NCBI GenBank assembly: GCA_002105175.1
Contig: MCGE01000019.1
Span: 62,001-126,000, forward strand
Direction: 5' to 3'
Length of the DNA stretch: 64,000 bases
Source of the DNA: Absidia repens
Taxonomy: Eukaryota; Mucoromycota; Mucoromycetes; Mucorales; Cunninghamellaceae
Part shown: positions 62,575 through 64,000 of the stretch, in pieces
Numbering within the stretch: the first letter of the stretch is position 1
Layout: every line of letters begins with the position of its first letter
The notes under the pieces: generated by a model
What the model was told of the DNA's origin: nothing
Seen by the model: the letters and a program-made list of their open reading frames with translations, nothing else
Databases searched by the model: none
Made by a program: the position numbers and the translations under genes

Positions 62575-63666
62575 CTATATAGGTAAAATAGATGCTGCTC
62601 TTCGTCCAATATAAGCCGTTCCATATCGCAAAGTAGACACACCACCGGGAATATATGATCCAATGTACCTAATTTTATCACAGAATGTATATAAGCATCT
62701 ATTCTTTCCATCCCTTGCTTTCTATCTTTATCTATTCTATACTTTACCATGCCAACGCCAATATTTGAATGATAGCAAAGATGATCGTCAGGATATAATT
62801 TCTAGCCTAAAGAATTGTAGATCACCGTAAAAAATAAAAATAAAATAAAAATAAGACACAGTATAAGTAGCTCTATTTGGATCAAAACATGTACAAAAAT
62901 GTATAAACCCCATCCTTTTTTTTTTTATCCATTTACCCCTAACGATGCATATAGAGTCAAAGCCATTGACCCAAGATAAGAGATGGTAAATGGAAGTCGT
63001 TCCACAGTTACCATATGTTTGATATGTGCCCACGGCCCACGAAGCATAGCAATACTAACTAGTAGCAAAATACTACCCACTATTATCACAGAAAATGAAA
63101 AAAAAGGTCATTTATTTCTCCTGGTTGCATGGTTCATGTAGTACTGAGTTGCCTTTACTTACATGTAAACGTGGCAGCAAATTTTCCAGGAGCAATGGGA
63201 ATAAGGAAGAGGAAAAGAGAGAATGCCTATATAATGAAAGAAAAATAGCAGTGGTCAAAAAATCACAGACAGCTAAATGAGACGATGAATGCTTACCAAG
63301 AAAAAACAAAGAATGCCAAGACCCAAGCAAAGAGCAAATGCCATAACTCTCTATAATAAGGGAAGTAGTAAGTGGTTGGTATGTGTTTCGTTTTCACTTA
63401 CTCTTTTTTTTCACACATACTTCCACCCTTGACAATTGATACCAAGATTCCTCTTCCTCTTCTTCCCCGCTATTCAATGGTAAGTATCCTTGGACTGAAG
63501 ACGATACATTGGTGAATAGATTACTTGCTGAATCTCTTATAGAAGCAAAAGGTGTAGATGAAGTCGAGTTGTTTTCAGAGGTAGGCAAGGCTATTGGTGC
63601 AGAAGTTCCTGATAACTTGAAATTCCGTAATGAATTACGAAAACTGTTTTCAGTTGTATTGGACAT
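62575..63666 (-). CDS. SFT2: Sft2-type vesicle transport protein
   Basis: A four-helix Golgi membrane protein that aids fusion of endosome-derived vesicles with the Golgi. Exons: 63666-63421, 63350-63297, 63226-63163, 63079-62937, 62806-62748 and 62668-62575; all junctions keep frame, giving 219 residues (yeast 215). The cytosolic N-terminus is Ser/Asn-rich and ends with GEEEEEESWYQLSRVE. Family signatures: RVMAFALCLGLGILCFFL, then PIAPGKFAATFT, LRGPWAHIKHM, RLPFTISYLGSMALTLYAS and WYIGSYIPGG. The start is the ATG at 63666; the longer frame upstream begins only at a non-ATG codon. Confidence 0.95.
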
Positions 63667-63734
63667 GAATGTATTTTTATCAGAAAAGTGTAGAAAAAAA
63701 GAAAAAGACAAAGAAAATCAGAGGGAAAAAAAAT

Positions 63735-63959
63735 TTAATAATTTTTAAATTCCGATTTGTCGATTCGAGCCACACAGGAACGACGTGGAATGGGATGAGC
63801 ACACGTTTTAAAGCAGTTTGACTTGGATTTGGCTGCGGTAAACTTCTTCACTCTACCACGGAGATTTAAACAATTAATGCAAGTAAGAATTGGCCATATC
63901 ACGTGTGTAAACCGTGAAAAATGTATTAAGACGGATGTTGAAAAAATAATACTAAGCAA
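63735..63959 (-). CDS. C-terminal part of an unrecognised protein, cut by window edge
   Basis: An open minus-strand frame ending at 63735, with a Cys pair (CINC), a basic stretch (GRVKKFTAAKSKSN) and further Cys (CFKTC, PRRSC). The Cys spacing suggests metal binding, but I recognise no family. It ends 68 bases before the SFT2 start. It may be the last exon of a gene extending right, or chance; codon use looks fairly protein-like. Confidence 0.3.
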   Translation of the reverse strand: MLSIIFSTSVLIHFSRFTHVIWPILTCINCLNLRGRVKKFTAAKSKSNCFKTCAHPIPRRSCVARIDKSEFKNY

Positions 63960-64000
63960 GGGATGAAAGGTAGTTGCTGCACCTCTTTGCTCTAAACAGT

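Overview
The window looks like nuclear DNA of a filamentous fungus, most likely an early-diverging mould of the Mucoromycota. The genes are broken by many short GT-AG introns (about 50-90 bases, often with long T tracts) and separated by AT-rich, homopolymer-rich spacers. The proteins are ordinary fungal types, but AFG2B-like and DIP2-like proteins also occur. The exact genus cannot be named from sequence alone. Splice models below were built by hand from GT/AG sites, reading-frame continuity and protein family similarity; exon limits are given in each entry.

Layout. 1-3.7 kb: the 3' part of a Gyp7-type Rab GAP gene, then a PAP2 lipid phosphatase gene. 3.7-9.2 kb: a gene-poor AT-rich stretch with a GC-rich hairpin island, a three-copy tandem repeat, a 55-base T run and an ATTGAT-rich patch. 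9.2-14.6 kb: a near-complete Ty3/gypsy retrotransposon with identical 318-base LTRs, sitting just upstream of a tRNA-Lys(UUU) gene. 14.6-17.6 kb: repeats. 17.6-18.6 kb: ribose-5-phosphate isomerase. 21.0-28.1 kb, all on the minus strand: an F-box protein, an AFG2B-like double AAA ATPase and an MFS carboxylate-type transporter. 28.6-34.9 kb: a large DIP2 homologue (minus), divergent from a Zrg17-like CDF protein at 35.4 kb, followed by a Bem46-type hydrolase. 39.4-42.2 kb: a repeat block. 42.3-48.3 kb: a SAM/RA/kinase MAPKKK and an unidentified membrane protein. 49.4 kb: a secreted barwin/RlpA-like double-psi beta-barrel protein. 49.8-54.6 kb: a repeat block. 54.6-57.0 kb: RAD7. 57.0-59.7 kb: repeats. 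59.7-62.0 kb: a B-type cyclin. 62.6-63.7 kb: SFT2. A partial unknown reading frame runs into the right edge.

The genes form no single pathway. Several serve membrane traffic (Gyp7, Sft2) and lipid handling (PAP2, DIP2), others signalling and cell cycle (MAPKKK, cyclin B) and DNA repair (Rad7). The most distinctive features are the young Ty3-like insertion beside a tRNA gene, whose pol frame is broken four times, each time at a G or C run, and a dispersed noncoding repeat family present in at least six copies, some with opposed arms.
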